Source: Nitrosospira sp. Nsp14
Lineage (GTDB): Bacteria; Pseudomonadota; Gammaproteobacteria; Burkholderiales; Nitrosomonadaceae
Assembly: GCF_900113575.1 (NCBI RefSeq)
Contig: NZ_FOPV01000016.1
Span: 1 to 64,000 of the forward strand
Length of the DNA stretch: 64,000 nucleotides
Direction: 5' to 3'
Of this stretch, positions 1 to 9,115 are shown one piece after another. Within the stretch, counting starts at the first letter, position 1. Each line of letters starts with the position of its first letter. The notes below the pieces were generated by a model that saw nothing but the letters and a program-made list of their open reading frames with translations, made no database searches and was not told where the DNA came from. A program made the translations under genes and the position numbers.

Positions 1-129
1 GTCGATGTCTTGCTTGCCAAACGCAATCTCTTCGAGGCCGAGTACTCTCTAACCGCTACCCACCGCCTCCATCTGGTATCCGTCGTGCAGCTCTATAAGG
101 CCCTCGGTGGAGGTTGGGGAACAGAGTGA
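1..129 (+). CDS. C-terminal end of an RND-type outer-membrane efflux factor (NodT/TolC-like), partial
   Basis: Frame 1 is open from the first base to TGA at 127-129 and encodes 42 residues, so the 5' part lies outside the window. The visible end carries regularly spaced Leu, Ala and Tyr residues and finishes with LYKALGGGW and a few more residues. This is the usual last segment of NodT-family outer-membrane factors, which form the outer-membrane channel of tripartite RND efflux pumps. The rest of the pump would lie upstream. The family call rests on this short tail only; the substrate cannot be judged. Confidence 0.7.
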   Translation, partial: VDVLLAKRNLFEAEYSLTATHRLHLVSVVQLYKALGGGWGTE

Positions 130-793
130 GCGGCGCTGTTGCAGGAAATGAAGCCAGCCACGCGGTCAGGCGGCGGCGAGCGGAAATTTAATTACTTTCG
201 TCAGCCCCCGTCAAATCTGCTTTTGTTCGCTCCAACGCTCGAAAGCACGAAGAACTCTGTCTGCAGGCGTGGCATCGTAGCTGCGCGTCAGGCAGATAAT
301 AGACCGCCGCTTACTCCACTGGCTGGTCGCGCGAGTTTCTCACCTGAGATTGGAATCGGCGCCATGCGATATGATCCAGCAATTCCGCTGGCTATCGAGA
401 AACACGAATTCCTCCGCGTCGAGTATTGCGAGCTACTCGAGGTAGTATACGGTGGCGCGAATTGGAACAATAATTGCCAGTCTAGCAGGGGACCAGCAAT
501 GTGATGTCAGGATTGTGGGTGGCGGCAGGCAACGGAGGCTCAATCCCTACTTCATTGTCACGATAGCAAGCGATTTCCGTTTTTCTCTCTCGGGTGGTGA
601 CCCCTGCGCGAGGACGTGCTGGACCGCTTGTTCCCGAAATGAGCATATGGTGGGAGGGTCTCCTTCTCCTCAGGTAGCTCTTTGGCATCTTGGGACAGAT
701 GAAGACGACTACTCAATCCCGTTATCGGGCGATGATAAACCAACGATAGACTTTTTTACCCTCTTTACCATGCGCCACCGATCTTTTTAGCGA
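130..793. other. 664-base stretch without a recognisable gene
   Basis: Between the efflux-factor stop and the ABC transporter start I see only short overlapping frames on both strands, with no family resemblance and no good ribosome-binding site. No tRNA, terminator or repeat was recognised. A TAG lies directly before the ABC start codon (788-790), so that gene does not extend into this region. It may hold the transporter's promoter or decayed sequence. Confidence 0.5.
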
Positions 794-2632
794 ATGCGTC
801 CCACCCGTTTGGAACAGCCGTCGGCAAATCGCAAAGACTGGAAAACCATCCGCTCCTTGCTGCCATACCTTTGGGAGTTCAAAGGCAGGGTAGTGCTCGC
901 GTTGGCGCTGCTCGTCATGGCCAAGCTCGCCAACGTTGCAGTGCCACTGGTTCTCAAGGAAATCATCGACGCGCTCGACCAGTCGCGCGCCCTTCTGACG
1001 CTGCCGATTCTACTGCTGCTAACCTACGGCGCGTTGCGCCTGTGCAGTACGCTGTTCGGCGAACTGCGCGATGCGGTATTTGCCAAAGTGACGCAACGCG
1101 CTATCCGCCGGGTGGCGATCCAGGTATTTAGCCATTTGCATGCGCTGTCTCTACGCTTCCACTTGCAACGCCAGACCGGAGGGGTTTCGCGCGATATCGA
1201 GCGTGGTACCCGCGGAATCTCCTTCCTGCTTAATTTCATGCTGTTCAATATTTTGCCCACTCTGTTGGAAATCAGTCTGGTGGCAATCATTTTAACCACA
1301 CGATACGACATCTGGTTTGCGGTGATCGTCTTCGTTACATTGGCGGCCTATATCGCCCTTACGCTGATCGTCACCGAGTGGCGCATGATTTTCCGGCGCA
1401 CGATGAACGACATGGACTCGAAAGCCAATACTCAGGCCATTGACAGCTTATTGAATTACGAGACGGTCAAATATTTTGGCAACGAAGCATGGGAAGCGCA
1501 ACGATATGATGTTCACATGCAGAAATGGGAAGCCGCGGCGGTACGCAATCAGACCTCCCTCGCAGCACTTAACTCCGGGCAAAGCGCCATTATTGCACTA
1601 GGAGCAACGTTATTACTCTGGCTGGCGGCCGATGGGGTGATCGAGGGCAGCATGTCACTGGGCGACCTGGTGCTCGTCAATGCGTTCATGCTCCAGCTAT
1701 ACATGCCTTTGCATTTTCTGGGCTTCGTTTACCGTGAAATAAAGCATTCCCTCGCTGATATGGAAAAAATGTTCAGCTTGCTTGCGGAGAAGGAAGAAAT
1801 AAAAGACAAACCAGGCGCAGGCGACCTTGTCCTGCAGGACCCCGCGGTACGTTTTGAAGATGTGAATTTCAGCTACGAACTCAATCGCCAGATTTTATTT
1901 GACGTCAGCTTTGACATTCCGGCGAGCCGCAATATAGCAGTGGTAGGGCATAGCGGATCGGGCAAATCGACATTGGCGCGGCTTCTTTTCCGCTTCTATG
2001 ATGTTACCGGCGGCGGTATCCTGATAAGCGGACAGAACATTAGTGATGTAACTCAGAGAAGTCTGCGCGCAGCAATAGGCATCGTTCCCCAGGATTCGGT
2101 CTTGTTTAATGACAGCATTTATTACAATATCGCCTACGGACGTCCTGATGCCCCGAGGGAAGAAGTTCTTGAAGCAGCAATGTCCGCGCACATACACGAT
2201 TTTATCGAAAGCCTGCCGGATAAATACGAAACAATGGTGGGCGAGCGTGGGCTGAAACTTTCGGGTGGCGAAAAGCAACGTGTCGCTATCGCGCGCGCGA
2301 TCCTGAAAAAACCGGCGATCCTGATCTTCGACGAAGCCACGTCGGCACTTGATTCGAAATCGGAAAAACTGATCCAGGCGGAACTGAAGCGTATCGCGTC
2401 CGATCGCACTACCCTGACAATTGCGCATAGGTTATCCACCATCGTCGATGCAGATCAGATTCTGGTCATGGACAAAGGCCGTATTATCGAACGAGGCACG
2501 CATAGAGAACTCCTGGCTGCAAACGGAACCTACGCCCATATGTGGGAATTGCAACAGCAGGAAGAACAGACGCAGCTGAAGTTATTGGATCATTCGCTGA
2601 CGCCCCCCCTCCCGCTGCGACCGCCAGCCTGA
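794..2632 (+). CDS. Atm1/ABCB7-type ABC exporter, fused permease and ATPase
   Basis: The protein has 612 residues in a half-transporter layout. The membrane domain spans about residues 25-330, with hydrophobic helices and the family segment LLNYETVKYFGNE near 217-229. The ATPase follows, with Walker A GHSGSGKST near 384, signature LSGGEKQR near 489, Walker B LIFDEA and the downstream H-loop IAHR. The length and the NYETVKYFGNE motif match the Atm1/HMT1 group of inner-membrane homodimers that export glutathione-linked sulfur or metal conjugates. An in-frame TAG just upstream fixes the start region, though no strong Shine-Dalgarno is visible. The last 43 bases overlap the 3' end of the convergent kinase gene. 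Family is well supported; the substrate is inferred. Confidence 0.88.
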   Translation: MRPTRLEQPSANRKDWKTIRSLLPYLWEFKGRVVLALALLVMAKLANVAVPLVLKEIIDALDQSRALLTLPILLLLTYGALRLCSTLFGELRDAVFAKVTQRAIRRVAIQVFSHLHALSLRFHLQRQTGGVSRDIERGTRGISFLLNFMLFNILPTLLEISLVAIILTTRYDIWFAVIVFVTLAAYIALTLIVTEWRMIFRRTMNDMDSKANTQAIDSLLNYETVKYFGNEAWEAQRYDVHMQKWEAAAVRNQTSLAALNSGQSAIIALGATLLLWLAADGVIEGSMSLGDLVLVNAFMLQLYMPLHFLGFVYREIKHSLADMEKMFSLLAEKEEIKDKPGAGDLVLQDPAVRFEDVNFSYELNRQILFDVSFDIPASRNIAVVGHSGSGKSTLARLLFRFYDVTGGGILISGQNISDVTQRSLRAAIGIVPQDSVLFNDSIYYNIAYGRPDAPREEVLEAAMSAHIHDFIESLPDKYETMVGERGLKLSGGEKQRVAIARAILKKPAILIFDEATSALDSKSEKLIQAELKRIASDRTTLTIAHRLSTIVDADQILVMDKGRIIERGTHRELLAANGTYAHMWELQQQEEQTQLKLLDHSLTPPLPLRPPA

Positions 2633-5600
2633 ATTTCAGGTCGCGATCCCTCGCCGGTTCTCATCGCCTGGATTATCTTGTGAATGTCTTCGGCATTGAC
2701 CGGCTTGATCAGGTGATAAGCAAAGCCAGCCTTCCTCGTCTTCTCGATATCATCAGGCTGCCCGTAGCCGCTGTAGGCTATCAGTATCGTGTCTTTCGTC
2801 TCCGCCATCTGCCGAAAGCAGCTGGCCAGCATTATACCGTCCGGTTCCGGCGTGCTTAGATCAAGCAACGCAGCCTGCGGAAGAAACGACGCGGCTTCCG
2901 TAACTGCGGAGGCCGAGTCGTAGGCTGTTCGCACTTCGTATCCGTATGAAGCCATCAGCATTGCCGTCGAATCTGCACTATCGACATTATCATCGACAAT
3001 CAGGATACGCCCCGCGCGAGGGACCGGCTCGCATTGAATGATTTGGGGCTTTTCGGCAGGGGTATCGGAGATGGGAAACCGCAGGGTGAATAGACTTCCG
3101 TGGCCCGCACCCTCACTGAAAGCTTCGATTGAACCGCCATGCAACGACACCAGCTGAGACACCAGCGCCAAACCGATACCAAGGCCGGCGCTCGACTTTC
3201 GCACCGCGCGCTCCTCCTGTGCAAAAAGGTCGAAGATCCGCGGCAGCATGTCCCTAGGTATTCCGATCCCGTTATCCTTTACCTGTAGCACCAGCTCCTT
3301 ATCCTCACGGTGGGCATCGAGCGAAATTTTGCCGCCCACGTCGGTAAATTTTGACGCGTTGGTAAGAAGATTCTCGACAATCTGAGTAAGGCGGACTGAG
3401 TCGCCATGAATAAGAAGCGGCTCATCGGCTATGGAAATCGTTAACTGGTGCTTGCGTTCATCGAGAAGCGGCTTCGTCGAATCCATGGCATGCCGCACAA
3501 CCTCTGCCATATCGACGGTTGCTTTCCGCAGAATCAGCGTCCCGCGGGTAAGCCGCGCAATGTCCAGGAGGTCGTCTACCAGATGGGTAATGTGATTCAC
3601 CTGACGCGTAATGGTTTCTCTCGCCCAAGTTACACGGGGATCGTCGGAGTTAACCAGTTGCAGGACCTGGGCGGCATTGCGGATGGGGGACAGCGGGTTC
3701 CGGAGCTCATGCCCGAGGGTGGCCAGAAATTCATCCTTGCGTCGATCGGCGTTACGAAGCTTTTCCTCCGCGTCCTTGTGGTATTGAATATCAACGCTGG
3801 AGCCTACAAAGCCGACGAGCCGCTCGCCCTCGAATCGCGGCACACCGACAAAACGCATCCAGCAATAACTGCCATCACCCTTGCGCAGCCTCAATTCGTG
3901 ATCGTAGCCTCGGCCACCTGCTTCCGCAGAGGCGCAGGTTGCCAGGTAATCTGGAAGATCCTCGACATGAACAAGTTCCTGCCATTTTGAGTCGAGCAGG
4001 TTTTCCGCGGCCCGCCCTGTATCATGGACAAAGCGCTGGTTGACGAATTCCAGCTTTGCTCCGAGTCCACTAATCCAGATAAACACTGGCGAGGTATCGG
4101 CAAGCGTACGGAACCGCTTTTCGCTTGCCCGGATCTCTTGTTCCGCTCGCTTGAGCATGTCTATCGGAGCGAAGGTAACCACCACCCCGCCGATATCGCC
4201 TTCGTCCGTAAAATAGGGCAGGATTCGGCGCAGGTAAAAATGTCCGTCAGAAGTATGAACTTCGAGTTCGCTCGCCACCCTGGACGCCTGCACCTCCCGC
4301 GCCGCTGAAAGGAGGTCGTTAGGCACTAAAGACGAAGCAAAATCCCCTATCGGACGCCCGATGTCCGAAGGAATGAGATTGAACAGGTGCCGGGACGCAG
4401 GCGTGAAACGCTTGATTACCAAGTCATTATTAAGAAACAGAATGGGGAATTCGCTGCTTGCCAGCAAATTCGCCAGGTCTTCATTTGCTATCTGCAGCTG
4501 TCCAACGGCCCGCGCGAGGTCGGAATTGACCGTGTTAAGCTCTTCATTAACGGATTGCAGTTCTTCTTTCGATGTCTCCAGTTCCTCGTTGGCAGACTGA
4601 AGCTCCTCGTTCATCGACAAGGCTTCTTCGTGTGCAATGCGAAGCTCGACATTATTCTTCTCAAGGGCTTCTATGGTCGCTTCAAGGTCCAGCCGTGTCA
4701 AACGCAGGTCGTCCTCAAGCTGGCGCCTGGCCCACGACTCAGTATCACTAACTGCCGGGTTCGGCCCCACATTGACATTTTCATACTCGAACGTGATTAG
4801 CAGAAGGCCCTCGCTCTCTTCACCAGCCTTAATAGCTCTAATCCTTAACTGCCGATCTACCCCCTGAGGTCCTGCTCCCGGTGGAAGCACGATGTCACCC
4901 GCATTGCCTTCTTTGCGAGCGGAGTGAATAACCGCGCGCAGAGCAATGCGCATCTCCTCCGATACCATGGACAGCAAATCCCGCGTTGCCGCTCCTTCCG
5001 GCTGCCATAGAAATTCACGCGTGGGGCCATAGAAGTACAATACGTGCGCTTCCCGATCGATCAGTACCGCAGTTGCAGAGCGCTGCTTCAGCAGGAGCTC
5101 ACGTACCAATTCCGAATGGGGCACGCGGCGCATCTGATCCGCCGCCGCAAGCTCCAACCCAAGCCGCGTTGGGGGTGCTTCAGCAATCAGCGGCAGCCGG
5201 AGCGGTACCTTATGCTTCATGGGTAAAGCGCGATAGATGCGGTGTTGCCTGTCGAACGGCGTAAAAAGCTCATGACACTCGCCCACTGCTTCGGATTTTC
5301 CGAGAAAAAGATATCCCTCAGTGTTGAGTGCGAAATGAAACATGCGCAGAAGCTTATCCTGTACTTCGGGTTTAAGATAAATCAGCAAATTGCGGCAGCT
5401 GATAAGGTGGACATGAGAAAATGGGGGGTCGGCAATAAGGTTGTGCTGCGAAAACATGATCTGTTCCCGAAGCTGTTTCTGCACCACAAATCGCCCCGTC
5501 TGGCTTCGGATGAAATATCGAGCCAGCAAGTTCGGCTTTAAAACCGTAGTAATGCTTTCTGGATAGCTACCTGAGCGCGCCACCTCGAGCGAGGCAGGGT

Positions 5601-6747
5601 CGAGATCGGAGGCGATAATATTCAGTTTAATGTTCAGCCCCCGCTTGCTTATGAATTCGAGCAAGGCAATGCCCATGCTATAAGCTTCTTCACCGGTAGC
5701 GCAACCCGCGACCCACACCCGCAGCGGCTGACCCGAATTGAGGTTTTCTACTATCCTCGGTAAAACCTCGCGCTCAAGCGGCTCCCACGCAGCGGGCTCC
5801 CGAAAAAATTCTGTTACTTTGATCAGGAAATCTGCCCCCAGCGCGAGGATCTCGGGTGGGTTTTCCTTAAGGTAGGCTGCATAGCTGTCGAGCGTCTGAA
5901 AGCCAAGCAATGCCATTCGCCGCTTTGTGCGCCGCATGATCATGCCTTCCTTGTACCCGCGGAAATCTCCTCCTCCTCTAGTGCCCAGAAGAGAGACAAT
6001 TTCCTTCAGAACCTCGGCTTCTCCCGCTCGCCGTTCGACAGGGTGCAATCCCGGCCACATCCCTGACCGGCTAATATATCCTGCTAGCGCCTCCCCCATC
6101 TTCTCGATGGGCAATACATAATCGACCAGCCCGGTATCGATCGCACTCTCCGGCATCCCTGGATGCTGGGCGGTTTCAGGCGCTTGCGCGATGACCATCC
6201 CCCCCACGGCCTTGATGGCCTTAAGGCCCACTGTGCCGTCATGATCAGCTCCGGTCAGCACGATGCAAATAGCCTTTTCCTGCTGCTCTTCCGCAAGAGA
6301 TATGAAGAGGCAGTCGATCGCCCGCGGCAGCGGACGAGGCGCGGGCATCGGCTCCAGGCGTAGAATGCCCCCTTTCAATAGCAGATAGCGGTTGGGCGGA
6401 ATAATGTATACCGTATCGGGCTCCACTGCAGTATCGTTGACTACCTGCAAAACCTTCATCGACGTGCTTTTCGCCAGAATATCCGCCAATTTGCTTTCAT
6501 AATCTGGCGCCAGATGCACAACTACCACATAGGCTGCGCCCATCGATGCGGGCAGAGAGCGAAATAAAACCTGCAACGCTTCCACCCCTCCCGCAGAAGC
6601 CCCAACGCCAACAATGGGAAATGATGGCTGTGCATTGGCGCTGGAATTTTCATCCAGCATCGACGCATCGGGCAACTCGCTGACTGTAAAAGGATTAGAA
6701 GCTTCCGTCTGAGTCGGGACGGATTTTTTTTCATCAGAAGGTGTCAT
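2590..6747 (-). CDS. CheB-CheR-PAS-histidine kinase-receiver hybrid sensor protein
   Basis: This 1385-residue soluble protein joins most of a chemotaxis adaptation module to a two-component kinase. In order: CheB methylesterase (about 43-230) with Ser51 in GASAGG, His78 in HLAP and Asp170 in GADHDG; CheR methyltransferase (about 235-510) with the SAM loop GCATGEEAYS; a long coiled coil rich in EEL repeats (about 660-770); two PAS domains (about 775-990); HisKA with His1013 in GHELRNP; HATPase with the N box, DNGIGIP and GLGIGLALV; and a receiver with VDDN, Asp1296 and LIKP. All catalytic residues of each module appear present. No membrane helix or input domain other than PAS is seen. No che genes or separate response regulator lie nearby, so output through its own receiver or a distant partner is likely. 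Fusions of this kind are known in soil and freshwater bacteria; the signal is unknown. Confidence 0.93.
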   Translation of the reverse strand: MTPSDEKKSVPTQTEASNPFTVSELPDASMLDENSSANAQPSFPIVGVGASAGGVEALQVLFRSLPASMGAAYVVVVHLAPDYESKLADILAKSTSMKVLQVVNDTAVEPDTVYIIPPNRYLLLKGGILRLEPMPAPRPLPRAIDCLFISLAEEQQEKAICIVLTGADHDGTVGLKAIKAVGGMVIAQAPETAQHPGMPESAIDTGLVDYVLPIEKMGEALAGYISRSGMWPGLHPVERRAGEAEVLKEIVSLLGTRGGGDFRGYKEGMIMRRTKRRMALLGFQTLDSYAAYLKENPPEILALGADFLIKVTEFFREPAAWEPLEREVLPRIVENLNSGQPLRVWVAGCATGEEAYSMGIALLEFISKRGLNIKLNIIASDLDPASLEVARSGSYPESITTVLKPNLLARYFIRSQTGRFVVQKQLREQIMFSQHNLIADPPFSHVHLISCRNLLIYLKPEVQDKLLRMFHFALNTEGYLFLGKSEAVGECHELFTPFDRQHRIYRALPMKHKVPLRLPLIAEAPPTRLGLELAAADQMRRVPHSELVRELLLKQRSATAVLIDREAHVLYFYGPTREFLWQPEGAATRDLLSMVSEEMRIALRAVIHSARKEGNAGDIVLPPGAGPQGVDRQLRIRAIKAGEESEGLLLITFEYENVNVGPNPAVSDTESWARRQLEDDLRLTRLDLEATIEALEKNNVELRIAHEEALSMNEELQSANEELETSKEELQSVNEELNTVNSDLARAVGQLQIANEDLANLLASSEFPILFLNNDLVIKRFTPASRHLFNLIPSDIGRPIGDFASSLVPNDLLSAAREVQASRVASELEVHTSDGHFYLRRILPYFTDEGDIGGVVVTFAPIDMLKRAEQEIRASEKRFRTLADTSPVFIWISGLGAKLEFVNQRFVHDTGRAAENLLDSKWQELVHVEDLPDYLATCASAEAGGRGYDHELRLRKGDGSYCWMRFVGVPRFEGERLVGFVGSSVDIQYHKDAEEKLRNADRRKDEFLATLGHELRNPLSPIRNAAQVLQLVNSDDPRVTWARETITRQVNHITHLVDDLLDIARLTRGTLILRKATVDMAEVVRHAMDSTKPLLDERKHQLTISIADEPLLIHGDSVRLTQIVENLLTNASKFTDVGGKISLDAHREDKELVLQVKDNGIGIPRDMLPRIFDLFAQEERAVRKSSAGLGIGLALVSQLVSLHGGSIEAFSEGAGHGSLFTLRFPISDTPAEKPQIIQCEPVPRAGRILIVDDNVDSADSTAMLMASYGYEVRTAYDSASAVTEAASFLPQAALLDLSTPEPDGIMLASCFRQMAETKDTILIAYSGYGQPDDIEKTRKAGFAYHLIKPVNAEDIHKIIQAMRTGEGSRPEIQAGGRSGRGGVSE

Positions 6748-6975
6748 ATTTCAACGAGCGTCGATAAAGAACTGAGAAGACGAAAATGCTACCAGCACGG
6801 AAGCGTCAACAAGAAGAGCATGCAGACGCCACCGGGGATATATTAAAGAGAGGTATTAATGAGGCGCAGAAGTAAATAGTGTCACAAGGCCTAAGTTCAA
6901 AACGTCTTCGACGCCGACTGGTGAACGTCAAGACGTGGGCAAGTCAAGATACTATAATGCCGGATATTTTATTGG

Positions 6976-7863
6976 GTGTCTAAAGTGTCAACTCCATCTT
7001 TCTCTGTGTTTCCTCAATACCTGATGCCAAAGCGGGCCATGACCGCCTTGGCGGGGCAAATCGCCAATGCTGATGCCGGGCGTCTTACGACTTTCATTAT
7101 CCGCAGGTTCGTCAAGCGCTACGGCGTGAACATGGAGGAAGCGGTCAACCCGGACATACAGAGTTACCGGACCTTTAACGATTTTTTTACCCGCGCGCTG
7201 CTTGCGGAAACACGACCAATCGCTAACACGGATTACATCTGCCCGGCAGACGGGATAGTAAGCCAGTTGGGCGTGATCTCGGGCGATGAAATATTTCAAG
7301 CCAAAGGGCACAATTATTCCGCCAGCGCACTGGTAGGCGGCGATAAGGTGCTCGCAGCAAATTTTTCTGAAGGGAATTTTGCGACGGTATATCTGAGCCC
7401 CAAGGACTATCATCGAGTCCACATGCCTTGCAAAGGCCGGCTGCTGCGCATGGTGCATGTTCCAGGCTCGCTGTTCTCGGTAAACCCTCTCACCGTTCGC
7501 GGCGTCCCCGGTCTCTTTGCACGCAATGAGCGCGTGATTTGCGTATTTGAATCGGATGAGGGACTGTTTGTTATGGTCCTGGTTGGCGCAACGATCGTAG
7601 GCAGTATTTCAACTGTATGGCATGGCGTCGTAAATCCGCCTCGTTCAGGCGAGGTACGGCACTGGCAATACGGCGCTGGTTCGCAGGATGTGGTGCTTGA
7701 GAAAGGCCAAGAAATGGGCCGGTTCCAACTCGGGTCAACCGTGATAATGTTGTTTCCAAAAAACAAACTGGTCTTTAATGCGCTCTGGAAACCCGGCCGG
7801 ACTGTGCGCTTCGGAGAGACGATGGGATCAAAAGTTGGAAGCAAAAGCCAGCATACTATTTAG
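6976..7863 (+). CDS. psd: phosphatidylserine decarboxylase proenzyme
   Basis: The 295-residue protein matches proteobacterial Psd, which converts phosphatidylserine to phosphatidylethanolamine at the inner membrane. The self-cleavage motif LGST is near the C terminus, with Ser254 expected to become the pyruvoyl group of the small alpha chain. Family segments FNDFFTR, CPADG and YHRVHMP are present. The start is GTG at 6976; a second GTG lies three codons later (6985) and cannot be excluded. A good -10 box (TATAAT, 6953-6958) lies just upstream, giving a short leader, but no clear -35 accompanies it. The gene stands alone, convergent with galU. Confidence 0.95.
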   Translation: MSKVSTPSFSVFPQYLMPKRAMTALAGQIANADAGRLTTFIIRRFVKRYGVNMEEAVNPDIQSYRTFNDFFTRALLAETRPIANTDYICPADGIVSQLGVISGDEIFQAKGHNYSASALVGGDKVLAANFSEGNFATVYLSPKDYHRVHMPCKGRLLRMVHVPGSLFSVNPLTVRGVPGLFARNERVICVFESDEGLFVMVLVGATIVGSISTVWHGVVNPPRSGEVRHWQYGAGSQDVVLEKGQEMGRFQLGSTVIMLFPKNKLVFNALWKPGRTVRFGETMGSKVGSKSQHTI

Positions 7864-7978
7864 CACACCAATTGGCAACCGCACGAACTCGCACATCCCA
7901 GCGCTTGGCTATTGAACGCTTGGGGTCTCCTCTTCTGGATACCCATGCTTTGCCAAGCAACTGGTTATGGAACGTCCT

Positions 7979-9013
7979 TCACGCGGTTTTCAGGATGGCC
8001 GGCTTTACTTCCACCCCCTCAACGAAATCGGAATTACAAGATCCCTCTTCCACCAACTGTCGCCCGATTCGTAGCAATATGTCGCGAAATTCGGCGCCCA
8101 CTTCTGGATGCTTCAAGCCGAATGCTACTGTCGCCTCCAAAAACCCCACCTTGCTTCCACAATCGTAATGCTTGCCTTGATAACGATAAGTCATTACCTG
8201 TTCAAGTTTAAGAAGACGAGAAATCCCGTCAGTAAGTTGAATTTCCCCTCCAATTCCAGGATCCAGGCTCGCAATGCAATCGAAGATCGCGGGGGAAAGG
8301 ATATATCGACCGACAATCGCCAAGGTCGAGGGGGCCGCTTCAGGCGCTGGTTTCTCCACCAAACTGCGGATTTTCATGCTGCGGCCCGTGGTGTCCTCGC
8401 CATGAGCATCGACTATTCCGTAGCGCCGGGTCTCCTCGCGAGACACCGTGCGTACCGCCACCAGGCTGGCGGAAAGTTGCTCATACTGGGAAATCATCTG
8501 AGCTAGTACAGGAGGCTGCCCGTCGATCAGATCATCCGGAAGCAACACCGCGAAGGGTTCATTGCCGACCAAATGCCGTGCACACTGAATGGCATGACCC
8601 AGCCCTCTAGGCTCTTCCTGACGAACAAAACTGAAACGAAGGCCATTGTGAGTCAATTGCCGCAGCGTTTTCAATGACGCATGCTTCCCTTGCGAGGCCA
8701 GCTCTGCTTCCAGCTCGACCGCCCGGTGAAGGTGGTCCTCGATGCTTCGCTTGCTGCGATGAGTGACAAAAATAATCTCTTCAATGCCAGCGGCCGCCGC
8801 TTCGTCGACTGCGTATTGGATCAGCGGCCGGTCGACGATCGGCAGCATTTCCTTGGCTATCGCTTTCGTGGCGGGGAGAAAGCGCGTGCCCAGCCCGGCG
8901 ACAGGGAAGACCGCCTTTCGCACCACCTTTGTTGATCTGCGGCTGGATGATGCAGTGTTGAGCGAAAGTACATCTTTTCGGTTTGCGACTACAGGTGCGG
9001 CGGAAATGCTCAT
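7979..9013 (-). CDS. galU: UTP-glucose-1-phosphate uridylyltransferase, paralogue 1
   Basis: The 344-residue protein is a GalU-type nucleotidyltransferase that makes UDP-glucose from UTP and glucose-1-phosphate. The signature [11 protein letters not shown] lies near residue 40, followed by KEMLPIVDRPLIQYAV, a VLLPDD motif and DCGSKVGFLEA near the end. It differs from the second galU in this window (39681-40577) by an N-terminal extension of about 30 Ser/Ala/Arg-rich residues and a different C-terminal tail. AGGAGA lies a suitable distance before the ATG. It sits alone between psd (convergent) and a cytochrome gene. Two copies may serve different polysaccharide pathways; this is inference. Confidence 0.93.
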   Translation of the reverse strand: MSISAAPVVANRKDVLSLNTASSSRRSTKVVRKAVFPVAGLGTRFLPATKAIAKEMLPIVDRPLIQYAVDEAAAAGIEEIIFVTHRSKRSIEDHLHRAVELEAELASQGKHASLKTLRQLTHNGLRFSFVRQEEPRGLGHAIQCARHLVGNEPFAVLLPDDLIDGQPPVLAQMISQYEQLSASLVAVRTVSREETRRYGIVDAHGEDTTGRSMKIRSLVEKPAPEAAPSTLAIVGRYILSPAIFDCIASLDPGIGGEIQLTDGISRLLKLEQVMTYRYQGKHYDCGSKVGFLEATVAFGLKHPEVGAEFRDILLRIGRQLVEEGSCNSDFVEGVEVKPAILKTA

Positions 9014-9115
9014 AAGTAATCTCTCCTGAGTTGTCGTACAACAGATAGTCTCCTCATGCGAGTATCTTCCGTGGTGATACCCTTTATGCCCCTTATCCCG
9101 AAAAACGAGTGCTCG

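Noticed and set aside
139-790. Overlapping short frames in the first gene-free stretch
   Set aside because: No ribosome site, no family motif, and frames on both strands compete; nothing supports a real gene.
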